DNA of 64,000 nucleotides, from assembly GCA_958295665.1 (NCBI GenBank), contig OY282558.1, positions 336,757,106 to 336,821,105 on the forward strand. The letters are read 5' to 3'. A program made the position numbers and the translations under genes. Source of the DNA: Tipula vernalis. Its lineage: Eukaryota; Arthropoda; Insecta; Diptera; Tipulidae. Under the pieces are notes generated by a model, which saw only the letters and a program-made list of their open reading frames with translations, was not told the DNA's origin and made no database searches. Positions 33,701 through 45,976 of the stretch are shown here, in pieces (position 1 is the first letter of the stretch; every line of letters starts with the position of its first letter).

Positions 33701-34560
33701 TCACTGTACGGCCGCGACGAGTTGTTCTACAAGGATGGACTGAGGAATCGACTTCAGTGGATTGGGATGTACCCGCAGAAACGGTGTCAATATCGAAGTC
33801 GTTTTCAGAATCTTCATGTCTGAATATGGATACTCTGTCGATCGGTGGTTTGATAAGAAATTATTCGAGTCATTTGTAGGTGTGAGCATGGATACGTGAT
33901 AAACTCTTTTTGGGGTACCCTCCAGTGATTCTATAACATAAGTAGTCGGCGATTTAATTTCCTTAATTATATAAGGGCCCTCACGACGTGGTGAAAATTT
34001 GGACATTCGTCCCCGGGACGAGTCACTATGAGGATATGTTTTTACCAGTACACGATCTGCAACGTTAAACGACTGGTTTCGACGGTGCTTATCTAGATAC
34101 GTTTTCCTAGAGTCCTGTTTCTTTTCATGGATTTCTCTAGCTTTTCCAATGGTATCCCCTATTTTCAGTAGATCCGGACTAACTTCGGGAATAAAATTAT
34201 CATTTTGAACGACATTACGGAAGTCCTGTATAACATCGAAAACATGTCTGAGTTCCATTCCGAAACAGATAAAGGCAGGAGTGTATCCTGTACTTTCGCA
34301 TACGGTGGTATTCATAGCAAAGCGGATGGCATGAATATATTTTGGCCAATTTGTATGTTCATCCCTGACTAAGAGTGAAAGTTGAGTCTTTAAATCTCAA
34401 TTTGTACGCTCCACTGGATTAGCTTCTGGATGATGCACAGGTCTTAGGGCTTGATGAACTCCGAGACAATACAAAACCTTTTGCATGTTGATATTTTTTT
34501 CAATGTTCGATCTACGCCATAGTGACCAGCTGTCGGATCATCATGAAACGCCTTCATAAT
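33701..34560 (-). pseudogene. Gypsy-2 integrase, core deleted
   Basis: The first part, near 34560-34500, keeps the His pair of the HHCC finger (AFHDDPTAGHYGVDRTLKKI). The sequence then jumps, after a frame change, to VHHPEANPVERTN with the final catalytic Glu. The Cys pair and both catalytic Asp residues are missing, so a deletion removed the core. A stop follows that Glu motif. The open frame 34315-33701 holds the C-terminal half, including RVLVKTYPHSDSSRGRMSKF and REGPYIIKEI. The protein could not integrate DNA. Confidence 0.75.
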
Positions 34561-34609
34561 ATCCGAACGATTTGCTGACGGTATCACCAACTATGGTTCT
34601 TCTGATTCC

Positions 34610-34683
34610 GAATCCGATAAATACCGATAAAGCACCCCCAAGGACATGGAGATGGGGGTGCTTTATCGGTATTTATCGGATTC
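34610..34683. repeat. Perfect 31-bp inverted repeat
   Basis: Arms 34610-34640 and 34653-34683 are exact reverse complements around a 12-bp spacer (AGGACATGGAGA). They lie between the RNase H and integrase parts of Gypsy-2, where pol should be continuous. Confidence 0.9.
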
Positions 34684-34976
34684 GATTTCCATCCAATTTT
34701 GTAGATCGGGATGTTCAATAGATTCAAAACAATAATTAATCTTTTCAATTTTGGGATCATTCTTTGATTTTGGCGAATGTTGGAAGGACGAGCAGATGGC
34801 CGATCCACCTGTATGGAGCATATTCCACAATCGTTTTCCCTTTCACAGGGCGGTCAAGAAAGAGTATCCACGATGACATTCGATTTTCCTGGTACATATT
34901 CAATTTTGACATTGAATCCTTGAATAAATAATGCCCATCTTGCAAGGCGACCACTCGGCGAATGGAGGGGCATCAA

Positions 34977-36254
34977 CTATTTTAATGGTTGGTGATCAGT
35001 ACCTAAGATCACTTCAGATCCATCCAAATAACCTTGGAATTTTTTCAGTGCCCATACCACCGCTAAGGCCTCTCTTTCTGTGGTGGAATAATTCTGTTCC
35101 GCAGTCGTTAATAAACGGCTGGCGTATTCCAGAGGTTGTTCATCCTTATCCCATTTTTGGAGAAGTAGGGAGTTGCTCGCATCGGTTCTTAATAAATACG
35201 GTTTCGACGGATCGGCTTGTTGCAAGATTGGATAAGTAACAAGAACCAATTTAAGATCATCAAATGTGCCTTGATGTTCATCTGTACATTTCCACGGAAC
35301 ATTTTTCTTCGTAAGAGCACTCAACTATTTTGACCGAGCGGCGAAATCTGGAATAAACTTCCTATACCAACTGTAAGTTTGGAGGAACGTTTTGAGATGA
35401 CGTAAGTTTCGTGGTTGTGGCATTTGCGATATAGCAGTGACTTTGTTCGGATTTGGTTGTACTCCTTCCGGTGTCAAAACATGTCCAAGAAAAGGGATAC
35501 AATCTCGGAAAAAGGAACATTTTTTCCGATTTGCTCGCAAGTTATATTTTTGGAGCTGCTTAAATACAATTTCGAGATCTTTCAGATGTCCAGCGAAGTT
35601 TGGTGATATTATTATCAGATCATCCAGATACGCAAACATGGCAACGTCTAAAATCTCGGCTTTCATTCGGTCCATTAATCGTAGGAATGTGGATGGTCCA
35701 TTTTTAACACCAAATGGCATCCTCTTAAAACGATAAAGTCCGAATGGGCAAATAAATGCGGTTTTATCCCTATCTTTTAGATGTACGGGAACTTGCCAGT
35801 AACTACTGCGCAAGTCAATACTAGTCATATACAACGTTCGTTGAGCTAAATGTAGAAGATCGTGTATCTTCCGCATAGGATACCGGTCAGCGACTGTGAC
35901 GGAATTTAGCTGTCTATAATCAACACAAAAACGATACGAAGAATCTGGCTTCGGGACTAATACAACGGGAGTCGCCCATGGTAACTCACATTCCTCAATG
36001 ATATTCTGCTCTAACATGGTTTGTATTTCCGCTTTGAGAATCTCACGTTTATTTGGTGGAAGTGAATGAGGTGGAACTGCGATTGGACGATGATCACCTG
36101 TCTCGATATGGTGTTCTGCTACGGTAGTAGGGACTCCCCCTGGAGCGAAGATCAATTCATATCGTCGCAACAGTTGTTCTGTACGTTTCTTATCCTGCAC
36201 ATTCAAGTTACCTCCCTCTTCAATTCGAAAACTTAACTCGTTACGCAACGACAC
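34977..36254 (-). pseudogene. Gypsy-2 reverse transcriptase and RNase H
   Basis: RT (36254-35325) shows DYRQLNSVTVADRYPMRKI, SIDLRSSYWQVPV, MPFGVKNGPSTFLRLM and the catalytic AYLDD. RNase H (35324-34977) continues in the same frame after a stop at 35325-35327, with LLRTDASNSLLLQKW and ALAVVWALKKFQGY. Upstream a stop near 36255 separates it from the protease frame. All RT motifs are present. Sequence style differs from Gypsy-1, so the two belong to different Gypsy lineages. Confidence 0.9.
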
Positions 36255-36257
36255 AAC

Positions 36258-37040
36258 CTAGATAGGTGGTATTATATCGATTTCATGAAATTCTTCCTTA
36301 GCTAATGGTGTGTCGGAGAAGTCTACTTGGGACTTGGATTCATGTGTTATCTTATCACCAGATTTTGGTATTAGTTCCTGGACCTGTGTTGATTCTGTGT
36401 CCTGTTTTGACGATTGATGGTTATCCGATGCAAAACTACTACAATGAGTACTATTATTTGGTTCTGTATCAAGCGGATAGACCTTAGGAGCATCCGAAAA
36501 TTTCCATTGACTATTATACAAGTCCAGAACAACACCAGCATCTGTTAGGAATTCAATACCTAAAACAGTTTCGGTAGCATTTGGGAATACAGCGAAACGT
36601 GTTTTAATTAATTTCGTTTCTAATTGTACATTAAGGGTACATAATTGAATAAGTTCGGTTTTCACCGACCCATCGGCTAACTTTACAGACATATTCGTAG
36701 TCTGGAATTGAGTTCCCTTTTCTTTGATTATTTTATACAAAGAACAACTCACAATGGATAACTTAGCCGCGGTGTCTACCAATGCGGTACCATCTCTACC
36801 TGCAATATTAATTGAAAATATGGGTCTTGGTTGAAATTCTCGATTGGCGAACGGAATACTATTGTTTGTATCGTTTCGAGCTTTCAAGATGTCCCACGAA
36901 GAAACCGGACTAGTCGGCATCTTAAAAACACTTTTTGTTTTACAATCTGGACAATTTGCTCTCACAAATCCTCTTTGGCCACATCCATAACATTCAACAT
37001 CTGTTTTAGAACCTATAACTCTGTTTGAGTTGTTAAAATT
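36258..37040 (-). pseudogene. Gypsy-2 nucleocapsid knuckle and protease
   Basis: Just before the frame 36965-36258 lies CYGCGQRGFVRANCPDC, a knuckle in which the usual His is Phe. The protease follows with ALVDTAAKLSIVS: DTA in place of the common DTG/DSG, and the flap region ETVLGIEFLTDAGV. The C-terminal third is Ser/Thr-rich and leads to RT. This part has an open frame of 235 codons. Confidence 0.7.
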
Positions 37041-37159
37041 CGAATTAATTTTGGTTTTCTCGGAATTCTCGGATATGTTTTTATTTTTAACACATCTACT
37101 AATATTTTGGACTCTGGACTTGCAGTACCTACAATAGAATTTCGTTTTACTATTTTCAC

Positions 37160-38043
37160 CTAGCGCGTATTGTTCACATCATTGATTTTCGTATGATTTA
37201 ATTTATTACTCGTTCGTGAATTTTCCAATTCCCGGAAAAATATTTCTTCAGCCCGAGCTGATTTTAGTAATTTGTCAAATGTTTCAAATGATTGACGTTT
37301 GAGTCTACTTCGAATTTTAAAAGACAGAAGCCCATAGTACATATCTAGTTGTACCTTCTCGGTCAACTCCCCATATGTAAGTTTCGCAAACAAAGCACGG
37401 ATTTTATTAATAAATAAATCAGTTGCCTCCTTGTCACCTTGTTTCAAGGAGAAAATTTCCTTATATATTATATAGGGTGGTTTGCTCACGGAGAATGTAT
37501 ACACTAGAAGCGACGTAGCTTCATCAAACGTTTTTACCGATTCTTTGACACCTTCCCACCAGATACTAGCTTCACCTTCAAGAAGAAGAGGAAACCCTAA
37601 AAGTGCATTTTCGTCAGTCATGTGCGTAGATTTTTATATATTTTAATCGCGATAACAAATACGGTCGCGTAATCTTCCCTTTTCCCATCGTATCTATGCG
37701 TACATAGCGCAAAATTTCCAGTTTGACACATTAACCCCGTAGTACCATTATTAATTTGAGTACTCACCTGTACATTTGAAAAACGTGCTAAAAATTCTTC
37801 GAATTGTTGATCCGTCATCGAAACCATTTTTACGTTTGAATTTACTTCAATTTCGGAAGAAGAATTCAGGTTATCCTGTTGCTTGTTGACTTGTTCCAAC
37901 GGTGTGAGAGTTATTTGGTTTTATTCTAAACCTCCTGGATGTAAAACCGGTTGATTTTTTATTGCGGACAATCGTTCGGAACGACGTACTTGATTTGTTT
38001 CAATCCCGTCTGAGTATGTCGACGATTGTCCAAACAAAAACAT
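37160..38043 (-). pseudogene. Gypsy-2 gag
   Basis: The likely ATG is at 38043. A TAA at 37921-37923 interrupts the frame after about 40 codons, which continues to 37618. The rest is in a second frame, 37621-37160. The capsid part shows RYDGKREDYATVFVIAI and, after the shift, LEGEASIWWEGVKESVKTFDE and YKEIFSLKQGDKEATDLFI, which are usual for Ty3/Gypsy Gag. The zinc knuckle lies further on, at about 37000. It would form the particle coat. Confidence 0.8.
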
Positions 38044-38105
38044 TCACTCCAATAAATGTAATTAAATTTATTTTTGGATTCAGGCCCTATGTTGGTACGT
38101 CAGTT

Positions 38106-38547
38106 TGTAACACATTTCCTGTTTAAAGGCCGCCAATTTATTATGTGTGTGACGCCTATTTGTAAAAAAACAGTGTGAGACGCCAAGGGGCTCGGTATAA
38201 GGCGTTGCCTTCGTTGTGCGCCAATTATTTTGTAGGTTAACCCACCAAAATTTAGTAATTATACTAATTAGGTACTATTATTTATATAATCAATAATTTA
38301 TTTATTACTTTATTACTTTACTATAAATCAAACTAAATAATTGTTTTACTTTTATTTTATTTTTTTATTTTAATTTTATCACCGCGTGACTTTCTTCTTC
38401 GATGGACGCTACGCTTTTTTTTCTTTTTTTTTCGTTTTTTTCTACATTTCTTTTCCATATAATTTGTAAGTTTATTTAATTAGGTTTTTCGTACTCATAA
38501 TAGATGGCACCACGGGTGAGTAATTTTTATGTGTATAGGGTGTTACA
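38106..38547 (-). repeat. Gypsy-2 5' LTR
   Basis: TGTAACAC...GTGTTACA, with the gag leader starting at 38105. The sequence just inside, AACTGACGTACC on the minus strand, does not match a primer site I recognise. Confidence 0.85.
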
Positions 38548-39410
38548 ATAGCAGATAAATAAAAAATCCCCAAGCCAAGTTTAACAATTTTATTTTATTT
38601 ATAATTTTACGACGAGTTGATCGCACTCGTTTTTGTTGATTGGTAATCTATTACAATTTTAGAAAGTGATTTGATTTTGATTGACATTTGACAATTAGTG
38701 TTTACAATTTTTCATTCGTAATTCAAAAGGATAAGTATTAATTATAAATTAATAATAATATAAACAAATTTTAACATTTAATTATTTTTTAGGGAAACTA
38801 GCTGGGTTCACCGGAATGTTGCCGTAATTAGAATTAGATTCGATGGACTGGTAAGTGTGAATTATGTGATTAATTGTTTTTTTTGTTTATTTCAGCTATG
38901 CAGCAGTATACTATGATGGGTGTAGCAGCAATAATAATATGGGAACGTTTGAAGCTGCTTGTTGTGTTTTATTTTGTGGTTTTTGCCAAACATACTCCCA
39001 CGCCTTAAGGAATTTTATTCCTTAACTGGTATTTTGACGAGTTTATTTACAGGACGTTTAAACTCCCCTTTTGACGTTTTCAATGTTACGACCCTGATGA
39101 CACCATCACTTCCAGGATGAACAAATTTTATTCTGCCCATTGCGGTCCATTGACTGGGATATTGGTTATCCTCTCGTATAAGGACGACGTCATCGACCTC
39201 AAATTTATGGATTGTAGCCTTCCATTTGTACCTCTGCTGCAACGACGTGAGATAATTGCGATGCCATCGTCTCCAGAAACCTTGAAGACGCTGTTGTATA
39301 ATCTGCTATCTCGACAACTTGTTTACTGGTATTTCTTCTAAACTGGGTTCTGGAATAGCTGTTAATGCTGCAACGACCATAATGAAAGAACCAAACCATT
39401 TTATTGTATA
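38548..39410 (-). pseudogene. BEL-1 relic: 3' end of integrase and LTR
   Basis: The minus frame encodes the BEL/Pao integrase C-terminal domain: QQRYKWKATIHKFEVDD, DVVLIREDNQYPSQW, RIKFVHPGSDGVIRVV and FKRPVNKL. Upstream comes AIPEPSLEEIPVNKLSR, followed by an in-frame TAG. The gene ends near 39015. TGTTTGGCAAAAACC at 38992 downward starts the 3' LTR, which is cut at 38548 by Gypsy-2. Inverted similarity to 39560-39690 identifies this as an LTR related to that of BEL-2. Everything 5' of this fragment is gone. Confidence 0.75.
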
Positions 39411-40009
39411 CTGCGTTATACTTACAATATAATTTAATATTACGTAAACTCACTGTAGTAACCTAAAAATATGTAAATATTAATTATTAAGTTTATTATT
39501 ATATATTATTATACTTAGCTTTCTGAATTTAAATCATTATAACTTTAAAAACTGTACAGATTAGCCGTAAACATTGTAAACACAAATTGTCAGCATCAAT
39601 CAAATGTCAATCTTGCTCTCAATTTGTAATAGATTATATAGTCAATTAAGAAGAGTGCGATCGATGCGACTTTAGTACTAATGCCATAATTGCGCAAATT
39701 TTGAATATTACCATAAAATTAACTTTTCTTAAATTTAAGCAAAAAAGCTAACTTAAGTTGGACGAAAGCTAACATCATTCTCTTTTTTATTTTGGCGTTT
39801 GATCGAAAAACATCTCATTAAAATCAACAAATTGTTTGCAAATTAAAAAATAAAACAAAATTGTATGGTATCATCTTGGATTGCGAGTTTTATTTTCATC
39901 TCCTGCATTATTCAACCGCTGATTGGAACAGTTTACAAGGGATAAATTTTACTTAAGCGAATTCAGCGTCATTCATCATCGACAATTCGCTACATTCATA
40001 TACATTTTT

Positions 40010-40027
40010 TGGTGCCGAAACCCGGGA
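40010..40027 (+). promoter_or_regulatory. BEL-2 primer-binding site
   Basis: TGGTGCCGAAACCCGGGA directly after the LTR has the TGG start and the stem-like CCGAAACCCGGG expected of a site complementary to a tRNA 3' end. The tRNA was not identified. Confidence 0.6.
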
Positions 40028-40266
40028 ACCCTCCCATTGATATCAGATAAGTAAAATTTATCTTATTTATACATATATGTAAACTTTCAATAAATTTAAA
40101 ATCGTAAAAAATATTTTCTATCGTGCGAGAAATTACCGCGTGGATATTTAAGTGAAAATAAACAGTTTTGTCCAATTATCGAACGATATACAATTAAAAC
40201 ACCACGTGCCTAAATTATAGTGCTAAATTGTGCAAATCAAAGTGAAGTGCATCTAAATTTATTACA

Positions 40267-41853
40267 ATGACCGATAGACTAGAACGGTTGCGTGATCGGG
40301 CTCACAATCAAATGCTCCTAATTTTGCGGTTTGCTGAAGCAATAACAGAAAATACCAGTGTTGAAGATATAACTAGCCGACTACAAGTCTTGGAAGATCG
40401 ATACCACACGTTCAACGAACTCGAGCTACAGTTATTCGAAAGCCCAACCTATAAGCCTATAACCGAAGTTGTTGCCGAAATTTATTACAAGTCGCGTGCT
40501 TTATTAATGAAAGCTAGTAGTAAACACGTCCAACATGGGATAAATACGACACATGATTTAAATACTACGCTAGAACAATTCATCGGTCAACAAAAAACGT
40601 TCTATGAACGTGTGAATATGTCTCAACACGTGCGGCTCCCTAAAATTAATATTGAGCAGTTTTCGGGTAACTACAAAAACTGGGCATCTTTTCATGACCT
40701 ATTTCGGACAACAGTACACGAAAACCAAAATATCAGTGACGTCCACAAATTGCAGATGCTGAAAGGTTTACTGTCAGGTGAAGCAGCATCTCTTATACGA
40801 CATATCCCCATCACAGAAAACAATTATGCAGAGGCATGGGACAAACTATGTAACAGGTACAACAAAATGAATCCAATTGTCACTTCGTTGATTCAGACAT
40901 TTTTTGAGCAAAGGCCATGCGTGCAAGCCAACGGAAAGGATTTGCGTCACCTCACTGAGACGTCAGACGAAATAATACGTGGACTCCGTGCACTAGGACC
41001 AAACGCTGAAACACGCGATCCGTGGATTATTCAAGTTTTATTAAATAAACTAGACGACGAAACAAAACAAATGTGGGCAATTGAATCCGTTGGCAAAGAT
41101 TTTCCAACATTTGAAGCTTTGCTAGAATTCTTAAATAAAAGATGCGACGCGCTTGAAATTTGTGGTGTAACAGCAAAAAAGTTTACGTCGAAACATACGT
41201 CAAAATCATTCGTCACTTCTTGTTCTAATGATACATTTCAGTGCGTAGTCTGTAAGCAATCGCACCTGTTATTTCGGTGTCCTGTATTTAAAAATCAAAA
41301 TCTAGATGCTAGGTTAAAAATTGCAAACGAACAGAACTTATGTCGGAACTGTTTAAAAAAGGGTCATTTAAGCGAAAAGTGTTTCTCCAAATCGTCGTGT
41401 CTTATCTGTAATCAGCGCCACCATACATTGCTCCATCCAGCACAATCTGAAATACAGCCAGTTTCCAAACAAATTTCCGCCAATCATCATGTTTCTCTGA
41501 ATGAAGCCTCAATTTCCACCTCAGATTCAAAATCCACGTTTGAACCAACACCAAATGGTACCGTTACCAATACACAAGTTTTGCACACACTCTACAGCTC
41601 ACCTACCACGGTACTTCCAACTGCCATTGTATACGCAAAATCACGTACCGGTGAACTCCAGCCAATTCGAGCACTGCTGGACTCAGGCTCTCAATCCACA
41701 TTTGTGACCGAATCCACTGCACAACGCCTAGGGCCTACAGCGAAGTCAAGCTTCCATATCTATTTACGGACTAGCATCTACATCAGCTGGACAAACAAGG
41801 GGAAAAATCGATATGACCATTTATTCACGAATAGGACCATAACTACAATTTAA
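40267..41853 (+). pseudogene. BEL-2 gag and start of protease
   Basis: The frame is open for 528 codons. The first 170 residues are a helical capsid part. Then comes the conserved BEL/Pao segment RLPKINIEQFSGNYKNWASF and LLSGEAASLIRHIPITENNY. Cys/His motifs follow at about residues 320-380: CVVCKQSHLLFRCPVF, CRNCLKKGHLSEKC and CLICNQRHHTLLH. The retropepsin begins with IRALLDSGSQSTFVTE (DSG). Soon after, near 41750, the frame is lost, and the last part of this frame is not protease. The start ATG follows an A-rich leader. Confidence 0.85.
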
Positions 41854-42915
41854 ATATCACGGCTCATATCATCGGCAACATAACCAAATTATTACCAACG
41901 AAACCAATCGTTTTTCGAAAGGAAATTGCAGGAGTCCCACCTCGCTGATCCGGAATTTTTTAAACCAAACAAAATTGACTTGCTACTCGGAGCAGACGTA
42001 TATTTTGAACTCCTTACCCCGGAAAAAACGCTCAATTGATGGTTTTCCAATATTACAGGCATCGAAGTTGGGCTGGTTAATCGCAGGGGACATTTAGCAA
42101 TCAATCATCAAACATTGTCAATCTACACGCTACGACTGATTCAATCATGCAAACGACCAACGATGACCTTCAGCAACTGCTGAAGAAATTTTGGGAAGTT
42201 GAAGAAGTCGGGTCGCAGATCAACCCAACTAAACCAATAAATTCATGCGAAGAGTACTACGAACAGACAACAAACACGAAATGCTGATGGCCGATTTATT
42301 GTGAAGCTGCCATTCAAGAACCCAAGATTATCCTTAGGTCAGTCTTTTGAAGCAGCACATCAGCGATTGCGAGCCATGGAGAGGGAAGTTTGCGAAAGTA
42401 CCAGAATTTTATGATGCATATCAATCCTTCATAAACGAATACATTGATCTTGGACATATGACGTATATGCCATGGAATGAGGTTCCGAAGAAGAGTGACG
42501 CGAGGTATTTTCTACCACATCACGCTGTTATCAAGGCCAGCAGCAGTACGACAAAGTTGAGAGTCGTTTTCGATGCCTCGTGCCGAACCAGTACGCAGGT
42601 GTCTTTGAATGATATTCTCCAAATCGGTCCAAACATTCAAACAGACTTCTCTAAAATTCTGCTAAAATTTCGGAAACACCCAATTGCCCTAGTTGCCGGA
42701 CATCGAAAAAATGTAACGGCAAATCGGTGTAACCTCTGACGATGCCAATTTCCAATTGATATTGTGGCGTAAACAATCCCGACGAACAGCTAAAAGCATA
42801 CAAATTAAACACTGTAACTTATGGCACTGCGTGTGCGCCTTTTCTAGCAATCAAATCATTAAAAAAGTCCACAGAGAATTACCAATCATTATACCCCAAG
42901 GCGACACACATAAGT
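41854..42915 (+). pseudogene. BEL-2 protease end and RT fragments
   Basis: Several frames are needed. Protease remains near 41960-42060 (KIDLLLGADVYFELL-like). RT begins near 42347-42739 with KLRVVFDASCRTSTQVSLNDIL, and then LNTVTYGTACAPFLAIKSL near 42810-42860. The sequence stops before the catalytic YVDD. It is strongly decayed, more than the gag part. Confidence 0.65.
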
Positions 42916-44641
42916 AGGTTGAATTGCGTCTTATTACAGAATGAATAAAAAGATGTTCGAGATTACTCCGAATACTATATTCGTCATTTTTTGTTTTTAT
43001 TCTAAATTGTTCTAAGTCTTGATATATTATAATGAACAGTTGATGGTTTTGATGATGATTTCGCTGTAATTAGGGTTTTTGTAGGTAAGGTATAAATAAA
43101 CACTGACCCAAATTTTAATTTATTTCAAATAAAAGAAAATACTAACAAAATATAATGAAACTATGTATTTATATTTGTTTGTATACAATATAATAAATAG
43201 TTTGACTGTATATACACAAATAAATGACGTTGAAAGGTACATAGAAAATTTACTGCTCCGCATACCATCCATCCATCGGTCGCGAATAAAAAAGCGCTCT
43301 AAACATTCTTTACAATTTACCTACCCATATAGCAAACAAGGTGTTGGTGTATTAATTTTCCAAAACAAACCAAAAATACAACTTTTCCCCAACTTTAACG
43401 GATTTCTCCTATCCTATGCTTGATACATTCGGATGAATTTTATGTAGAAACAATTTTCGATAACGGATTTTTTTGTTTGGTTGTTGTTTCACGAAGGAAT
43501 ATTGATGAAAAAGCGGAGAATATTGAAAAGCGCGTGTCACATTGATAAAACTAAATTTTTCTCCTAAACCTATTTGGATAAAAGAAGTTGTAAAAGAGCT
43601 TTTAATAAATGTTTCTCCGTATTTCCCAAATAAAACTGTTGATTCATTTCATTCGAGTAAAAACAACATTTATTCATACACGTTACGTGAAACTCGAATC
43701 ATTTTGATTAGTGTGTTAATGGTTAACTAAATAATTCTTACTATGTACATGTATTGATTTTCATGCCATATGACATAGATAGCGGGAAACAACATTTTAA
43801 AAATATTTAAATAATATTGAAGAGAAAAAATTTAACACTCACTCTCTTGGGCAATTTTTATACCAAAAGAATCAAAAATGTTCTAAACATAAATTATTTT
43901 TCAACATTACCTACATTGAACAAAAAAAAACTTTTCAAAATGACAGTAAATCAGAAAGTTGTTAGAAATTAATGAGGAGAAATGTTAAATGAATAACTGT
44001 TAAAACATGAATTTGTTTTGTTAAGTGATAGATTTCTAATACTTTTTAGACAGATGATATCCAATCAAAATCGTTGTAGGTTGCGAAACGACAAATAAAC
44101 GTGTTCTCAAATTTTGGCTGGAGCTGGAATGCATCAAAATAAGTAAATAATTTCCCTAAAGCAGTAAACGCATTTACTCATTCTTATGTGTTCCAACCAT
44201 AGAGTTCATGTTGAAATTTATTTATTTATTATTTATATTGTTCATATTGAAAATTTGTTTATTTATTATTTACAAATAAACAAAAACAGATTCAACAAAT
44301 TCAATTGTATAAGCAATTAGTAATTAAATTATAAAATATGAAAATATACGAAATTTTAATAAACCAAATAAGTTAATGCCAATGTCTAAAAATTTAATTC
44401 AATATTTGACTTAAAATGTTTCTTAAAATATTACCGAAGTGAAATTGTTCCGAAATAACAAAAACATATGTATGAATGGTTTATACAAATAGCATCCATC
44501 CAGGCGATATTTTGTGCATCAAATATTGCTTGTAAATCTTAAAAAAGATGAACTTGAAATCAGAAGAATCAAATATTGTACGAGTATATTACGCTATTAG
44601 CTGTACATATGCTATATACCTATCTAGTACCTAGCAAAATG
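42916..44641. other. AT-rich intergenic DNA
   Basis: No gene, RNA or clear repeat is recognised. Short frames at 43163 and 43542 lack domains. Confidence 0.5.
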
Positions 44642-44673
44642 TCACAAGGTCGATCCTACGAGTCGGCGACATA

Positions 44674-44873
44674 NNNNNNNNNNNNNNNNNNNNNNNNNNN
44701 NNNNNNNNNNNNNNNNNNNNNNNNNNNNNNNNNNNNNNNNNNNNNNNNNNNNNNNNNNNNNNNNNNNNNNNNNNNNNNNNNNNNNNNNNNNNNNNNNNNN
44801 NNNNNNNNNNNNNNNNNNNNNNNNNNNNNNNNNNNNNNNNNNNNNNNNNNNNNNNNNNNNNNNNNNNNNNNNN
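44674..44873. other. Assembly gap, 200 N
   Basis: A run of exactly 200 N suggests a gap of arbitrary length. It interrupts Gypsy-3 where integrase would begin. Confidence 0.95.
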
Positions 44874-45976
44874 GCTTTTGATCGGGTAATAACCCATACC
44901 TCTTCTTCGCGTACTCTGCTGAGCGCATCCGCCCCCGTGTTTGTCTTACTCGAGACATGAACTACATTGTAGTCATATTCTGCGAGTTGCAGACGCCAAT
45001 TCAAAATCCTTTTGGATGTATTCTTGAGATCACTAATTAGTGGTTTATGATCTGTTCTGATGGTAAACTTACTCCCGAATGGGTACGGTCCGAACACCTC
45101 TACTGCCCACTTTGTGGCGAGCATTTCCTTCTCAATTGTGGAGTAGTTATTTTCCGCGGGCTTGAGTGAACAGCTGGCGTATGCCACCGGTAAGTCATTA
45201 CCATCATGCATTTGGCTTAGTACGGCGCCAACGCCATAATCACTGGCATCTGTCGTAAGGATAAACACTTTATCAAAATCTGGGTACTGGAGTATTGGAG
45301 TGGTGATGAGTTTACTTTTAAGACAGTCGAAAGCAGTTTGGCACTTCTGGGACCATTCAAACTTATTTATTTTCCTGGTTAACTGGTGCAGAGGTTCTGT
45401 AATTGTGGAGAAAGCCGGTACAAACTTCCTATATTAACTTGCGAGGCCTAGGAAGCTCTTGGTCTCTCGCAAGTTCCGTGGAACTGGAAAATTTACTATT
45501 GGTTCTACCGTCTTTGGACTAGGTTTTATACCTTCAGGAGTTATGATGTGTCCTAAGTACTGGATTTCTTTTAATTTATTGTTGTGATCTCTCAAATTTC
45601 TCCTATAAACAATGACATCGTCTAGATACACAAAGCATTTTAGGCCCTGTTGCCCAATCAACACACTGTTGATCATTCTTTGGAATGTGCTTTGTGAATT
45701 TTTCATTCCAAAGGGCATTCTAAGAAACTCAAAGTGGCCGTAGTCTGCGCTAAACGCTGTCTTATGCCTATCACGGTGATCCATCTCTATTTGATGGTAC
45801 CCGCTGGCCATGTCTAATGTCGAGAAATATTGGGAGTGCCACAGCTGGTCAAAAATATCATTTATTAATGGAAGTGTATAAGAGTCGCCTATCGTCGCCT
45901 CATTGACTCTGCTAAAGTCAACCACCACTCTCCATTTTATTTTGCCATGTTTGTCTGGCTTCTTCGGCACCACTAG
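44874..45976 (-). pseudogene. Gypsy-3 RT and RNase H
   Basis: RT 45973-45434 shows DFSRVNEATIGDSYTLPLI, LDMASGYHQIEMDHRD, MPFGMKNSQSTFQRM and catalytic VYLDDVIVY. About 25 residues between RNLRDHNNKL and EIQYLGHI are missing in frame. A TAA after LGLAS (near 45434) precedes YRKFVPAF. RNase H (45268 down) has FILTTDASDYGVGAVLSQ, TIEKEMLATKWAV and RTDHKPLI and ends ADALSRVREEE at the gap. It is dead through a nonsense codon and a deletion. Confidence 0.9.

Larger units (their letters stand above)
33100..38547 (-). mobile_element. Ty3/Gypsy element (Gypsy-2), internally deleted
   Basis: LTRs 33100-33532 and 38106-38547 (433 and 442 bp) start TGTAACAC and end GTGTTACA, and differ by several substitutions and small indels. 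The interior encodes gag, protease, RT, RNase H and part of integrase on the minus strand. Flanking GTAG and ATAG may be a 4-bp duplication with one change. The element sits inside a BEL LTR. A purine-rich tract (AAGGGGAGAT on the minus strand) precedes the 3' LTR. No env frame. Confidence 0.9.
39450..42915 (+). mobile_element. BEL/Pao element (BEL-2), 5' half only
   Basis: An LTR-like stretch ending at about 40009 is followed directly by the primer site TGGTGCCGAAACCCGGGA (40010-40027). A leader, gag-protease (40267 onward) and decayed RT follow, and the element stops near 42915 within RT. The left LTR edge is uncertain. It lies head-to-head with BEL-1 and shares LTR sequence with it in inverted orientation. 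Confidence 0.75.

Noticed and set aside
44576..44958. Frames running through the N run
   Set aside because: The residues are unknown; only the RNase H part outside the gap is supported.
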